Below are positions 6,120-7,083 of a stretch of DNA of 7,083 nt, piece after piece (positions within the stretch are counted from its first letter, which is position 1; each line of letters starts with the position of its first letter). Made by a program: the position numbers and the translations under genes. The notes beneath the pieces were generated by a model. The model ran no database searches, was not told the DNA's origin, and saw only the letters and a list, made by a program, of their open reading frames with translations. The stretch is from Victivallales bacterium (lineage in GTDB: Bacteria > Verrucomicrobiota > Lentisphaeria > Oligosphaerales > Oligosphaeraceae): contig CAAGMX010000440.1 in assembly GCA_900771165.1 (NCBI GenBank), positions 1 to 7,083 of the forward strand, read 5' to 3'.

Positions 6120-6159
6120 GGCGGGAGCCCGGGGGATGCGCCTTTCCGCTTCTCCCGCC
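6120..6159 (+). repeat. 8-bp inverted repeat (RNA hairpin candidate) in the topA leader
   Basis: GGCGGGAG (6120-6127) and CTCCCGCC (6152-6159) are perfect complements separated by 24 nt, and the stem can extend outward by a G-U and a C-G pair. No T run follows. The downstream stretch is A/C-rich (6171-6187), which would be unstructured. Likely a stable 5'-leader hairpin or a regulator site; the function is unknown. Confidence 0.35.
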
Positions 6160-6216
6160 GGCCTTTGCGCCGACAACAACAAAACAAGGCGTATTGCCTA
6201 GGAAATTTCTGTGTCC

Positions 6217-7083
6217 ATGACGACGAAGAGCACATTGATGATTGTGGAGTCCCCCGCTAAGGCCAGGACCATCGGAAAGCTGCTGGGAAAGGGGACGACG
6301 GTGTTGGCTTCCATGGGGCATGTCCGGGATCTTCCTCCCAGGGATCTGGGGGTGGATGTGGCCCATGATTTCCATCCCACTTACGTGGTCACGCCCAAGG
6401 GGATGAAGGTGGTGCGGGAGCTGAAGGAAGCCGCCCGGAAGGCGGACCAGATCTATCTGGCCACGGACCCTGACCGGGAGGGAGAGGCCATCGCCTGGCA
6501 TCTCCAGAGCCTCCTCCAGGATTCCACCAAGGCCGACTTCCACCGCATCGCCTACCACGAAATCACCCGCTCCGCCATCGAGGCGGCCTTCCAATCCCCG
6601 GGACAGGTGGAGCTTCCCCTGGTGGATGCCCAGCAGGCCCGACGGGTCCTGGACCGCCTGGTGGGATACCAGGTGAGCCCCATGCTCTGGAAAAATGTGG
6701 AGAAGGATACCAGTGCGGGGCGTGTCCAGTCCGTCGCCCTCCGCCTCATCGTGGAGCGGGAGCGGGAAATCCAGGCTTTCGTGCCCGTGGAATACTGGAA
6801 TCTGGAGGCCGTCTTCTCCCCGGCCTCGGCTCCCCGGGTGCGCCTGAAGACCGCCCTCTCCAAGCTGAACGGGAAGAAGGCCAATGTCCCCGACGGGGAG
6901 AGCGCCCTGGCCCTGGCCCAGGCGCTGGAGGATTCGGGGGTGTGCCACCAGGTCGCCTCCATCACCAGCAAGCCCCGCACCCAGCGTCCCGCCCCTCCCT
7001 TCACTACCAGCACCCTCCAGCAGGCCGCCGGCGGGGCCCTCCATTTCGGCTCCGCCGCCACCATGGCCATCGCCCAGCAGCTC
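6217..7083 (+). CDS. topA: DNA topoisomerase I (type IA), N-terminal part (3' end outside window)
   Basis: 289 codons are present and the frame runs off the right edge; bacterial TopA is usually 700-900 residues. The enzyme relaxes negatively supercoiled DNA through a transient 5'-phosphotyrosine link. The TOPRIM domain covers about residues 3-115: 'LMIVESPAKARTIGKLL' with Glu11, 'SMGHVRDLP', and the metal-binding triad DPDREGE 84-90 (Asp84, Asp86, Glu88). The next domain shows 'DAQQARRVLDRLVGYQVSP' (137-155) and 'SAGRVQSVALRLI' (166-178), both strongly conserved. 'RPAPPFTTSTLQQAA' (257-271) normally lies shortly before the active-site tyrosine block, which is just outside the window. ATG 6217 is annotated, but GTG 6211 is in frame and better spaced (7 bp) from AGGA at 6200-6203; the in-frame TAG at 6199-6201 excludes any start further upstream. 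It follows dprA, a common neighbour. Confidence 0.97.
   Translation, partial: MTTKSTLMIVESPAKARTIGKLLGKGTTVLASMGHVRDLPPRDLGVDVAHDFHPTYVVTPKGMKVVRELKEAARKADQIYLATDPDREGEAIAWHLQSLLQDSTKADFHRIAYHEITRSAIEAAFQSPGQVELPLVDAQQARRVLDRLVGYQVSPMLWKNVEKDTSAGRVQSVALRLIVEREREIQAFVPVEYWNLEAVFSPASAPRVRLKTALSKLNGKKANVPDGESALALAQALEDSGVCHQVASITSKPRTQRPAPPFTTSTLQQAAGGALHFGSAATMAIAQQL

Noticed and set aside
5020..7044. Open frame of 674 codons on the minus strand
   Set aside because: It runs antisense across dprA, the intergenic gap and topA, both of which have intact family motifs. It has no recognisable domain of its own.

Overview
The window is GC-rich bacterial DNA with two divergent gene groups around an intergenic region of about 380 bp. 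The cluster on the minus strand reads leftward from about 4516 to beyond position 1. The genes on the plus strand, dprA and topA, read rightward from 4897 to beyond position 7083. No rRNA, tRNA, CRISPR array or insertion sequence was seen. The organism is probably a member of the PVC superphylum (Lentisphaerota, Verrucomicrobiota or Planctomycetota). This is inferred from the pairing of an ECF sigma factor of the 'NQVYLAKSR' type with a membrane-anchored Hanks-type kinase that carries a formylglycine-generating-enzyme-like (FGE-like) domain. No phylogenetic marker settles it.

Minus-strand cluster (4516 to <1): four genes are separated by only 23 to 28 bp and look like one operon. They are an NCS2/AzgA-like nucleobase permease, a type I purine phosphoribosyltransferase, an ECF-type sigma factor, and a Ser/Thr protein kinase. 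The kinase has an N-terminal cytoplasmic kinase domain, one transmembrane helix, helical linkers and a degenerate FGE/SUMF1-like domain, and it is cut by the left edge of the window. The first two genes make a plausible purine uptake and salvage module. The last two make a plausible signalling pair, in which the kinase senses outside the membrane and the sigma factor responds. Their fusion into one compact unit is the most interesting feature of the window.

Intergenic region 4517-4896: it holds a good candidate sigma70-type promoter for the minus-strand operon. A CTTGAA/TTCAAG dyad overlaps its -35 box, and a second perfect palindrome (CTTTTTTC-TAG-GAAAAAAG) lies just downstream of the expected start of transcription. 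The rest is strongly purine-rich on the plus strand.

Plus-strand genes: dprA (RecA loader and single-strand DNA-binding protein) is followed after 165 bp by the 5' part of topA (DNA topoisomerase I). This dprA-topA order is common in bacteria. The gap holds a terminator-like structure next to the dprA stop codon, a possible -10 box, and a second 8-bp inverted repeat. Most other long reading frames are shadows produced by high GC content.
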